The notes beneath the pieces are model-generated. The model did no database searches, was not told the DNA's origin, and worked only from the letters and a program-made list of their open reading frames with translations. From the NCBI GenBank assembly GCA_025964635.1, contig JAOPYP010000763.1, positions 1 to 14,092 of the forward strand: a stretch of 14,092 nt of DNA, read 5' to 3'. Shown in pieces: positions 13,730 to 14,092 of this stretch (positions within the stretch are counted from its first letter, which is position 1; every line of letters starts with the position of its first letter). The stretch is from Actinomycetes bacterium (lineage in GTDB: Bacteria > Actinomycetota > Actinomycetes > Streptosporangiales > Streptosporangiaceae). A program made the translations under genes and the position numbers.

Positions 13730-14092
13730 GTTCCTGGGCCCCATCAAAGGATTCGGGACCACCTTCCGGACGATGTTCGAGAAGGTTGACACCGTCCAGT
13801 ACCCCGAGGAAAAAAACCCGACCGCGCCCCGTTTCCACGGCCGTCACCAGCTCAACCGCTGGCCGGACGGCCTGGAGAAGTGCATCGGCTGCGAGCTGTG
13901 CGCCTGGGCCTGCCCGGCGGACGCGATCTACGTAGAAGGCGGCGACAACACGCCGGAGGAGCGGTACTCCCCCGGCGAGCGGTACGGCGCCGTCTACCAG
14001 ATCAACTACCTGCGCTGCATCCTCTGCGGGCTGTGCGTGGAAGCCTGCCCCACCCGGGCGCTGACCATGACCAACGAGTACGAGATCGCGGA
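13722..14092 (+). CDS. nuoI: NADH-quinone oxidoreductase subunit I (two [4Fe-4S] ferredoxin), 3' truncated by window
   Basis: The visible 123 residues begin MPEFLGPIKGFGTTF and cover most of a NuoI protein. NuoI carries clusters N6a and N6b, which bridge NuoG and the N2 cluster of NuoB. Two ferredoxin motifs are complete: Cys54, Cys57, Cys60 and Cys64 (CIGCELCAWACP), and Cys99, Cys102, Cys105 and Cys109 (CILCGLCVEACP). The segment TAPRFHGRHQLNRWPDGLEKC is typical of actinobacterial NuoI. The start is the GTG at 13722, eight bases inside nuoH, with a strong AAGGAGGTGA upstream. The C-terminal region and nuoJ onward would lie beyond the window. An A7 run at 13810-13816 (codons GAA AAA AAC) is unusual for this GC content but lies in a conserved, in-frame stretch. 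Confidence 0.95.
   Translation, partial: MPEFLGPIKGFGTTFRTMFEKVDTVQYPEEKNPTAPRFHGRHQLNRWPDGLEKCIGCELCAWACPADAIYVEGGDNTPEERYSPGERYGAVYQINYLRCILCGLCVEACPTRALTMTNEYEIA

Noticed and set aside
10976..13792. A 938-codon open frame on the minus strand opposite nuoG and nuoH.
   Set aside because: It is antisense to two certain genes, has Arg/Gly/Pro/Ala-biased low-information sequence with no known motif, and is expected where third positions are nearly all G or C.
13808..13818. GAA AAA AAC in nuoI fits the A-AAA-AAC slippery heptamer of -1 frameshifting.
   Set aside because: The zero frame continues into complete, conserved ferredoxin motifs. I see no adjacent stem-loop I could support, and the -1 frame offers no recognisable product.

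Overview
The window is about 14 kb of very GC-rich DNA (clearly above 70% by eye). All supported genes lie on the + strand and are tightly packed. The respiratory gene content, the menaquinone enzymes, the frequent GTG starts and the Ala/Pro-rich protein tails point to an Actinomycetota (actinobacterial) chromosome. The proteins resemble what I remember of Streptomyces and mycobacterial homologues, but I cannot place the genus.

Layout. Positions 1-1887 hold the 3' part of an S9-family serine peptidase whose start lies upstream of the window. Positions 1980-2723 encode MenG, the demethylmenaquinone methyltransferase. A 283-bp non-coding gap (2724-3006) follows. It contains six degenerate 14-bp tandem units, an 18-bp GC palindrome and a perfect inverted repeat, CTTGTGAA-GCGG-TTCACAAG. 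The inverted repeat looks like an operator for the NADH/NAD+ sensor Rex, or less likely for a CRP/GlxR-type regulator. Positions 3007-4452 encode a geranylgeranyl-reductase-family flavoprotein, probably a MenJ-like menaquinone side-chain reductase. From 4513 to the window end runs the NADH-quinone oxidoreductase (complex I) operon in canonical order: nuoA, B, C, D, E, F, G, H and the 5' part of nuoI. Most junctions are stop/start overlaps of 1-8 bases.

How the genes work together. MenG makes menaquinone by methylating demethylmenaquinone, and the flavoprotein probably saturates part of its isoprenoid tail. NuoE, F and G form the NADH-oxidising module. NuoB, C, D and I carry electrons to the quinone site. 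NuoA and NuoH are membrane subunits. The window therefore groups quinone tailoring with the main quinone-reducing dehydrogenase, and the operator suggests redox control of the reductase and possibly of the whole nuo operon.

I see no new gene system here; this is core respiratory metabolism. The items most worth a second look are the palindromic operator (2967-2986) and a partial duplication of the nuoD 3' end between nuoD and nuoE. The duplication creates a possible 25-codon coupled ORF (7629-7706). No RNA genes, insertion sequences, CRISPR arrays or attachment sites were seen. The many long minus-strand and alternate-frame ORFs are shadows caused by high GC.
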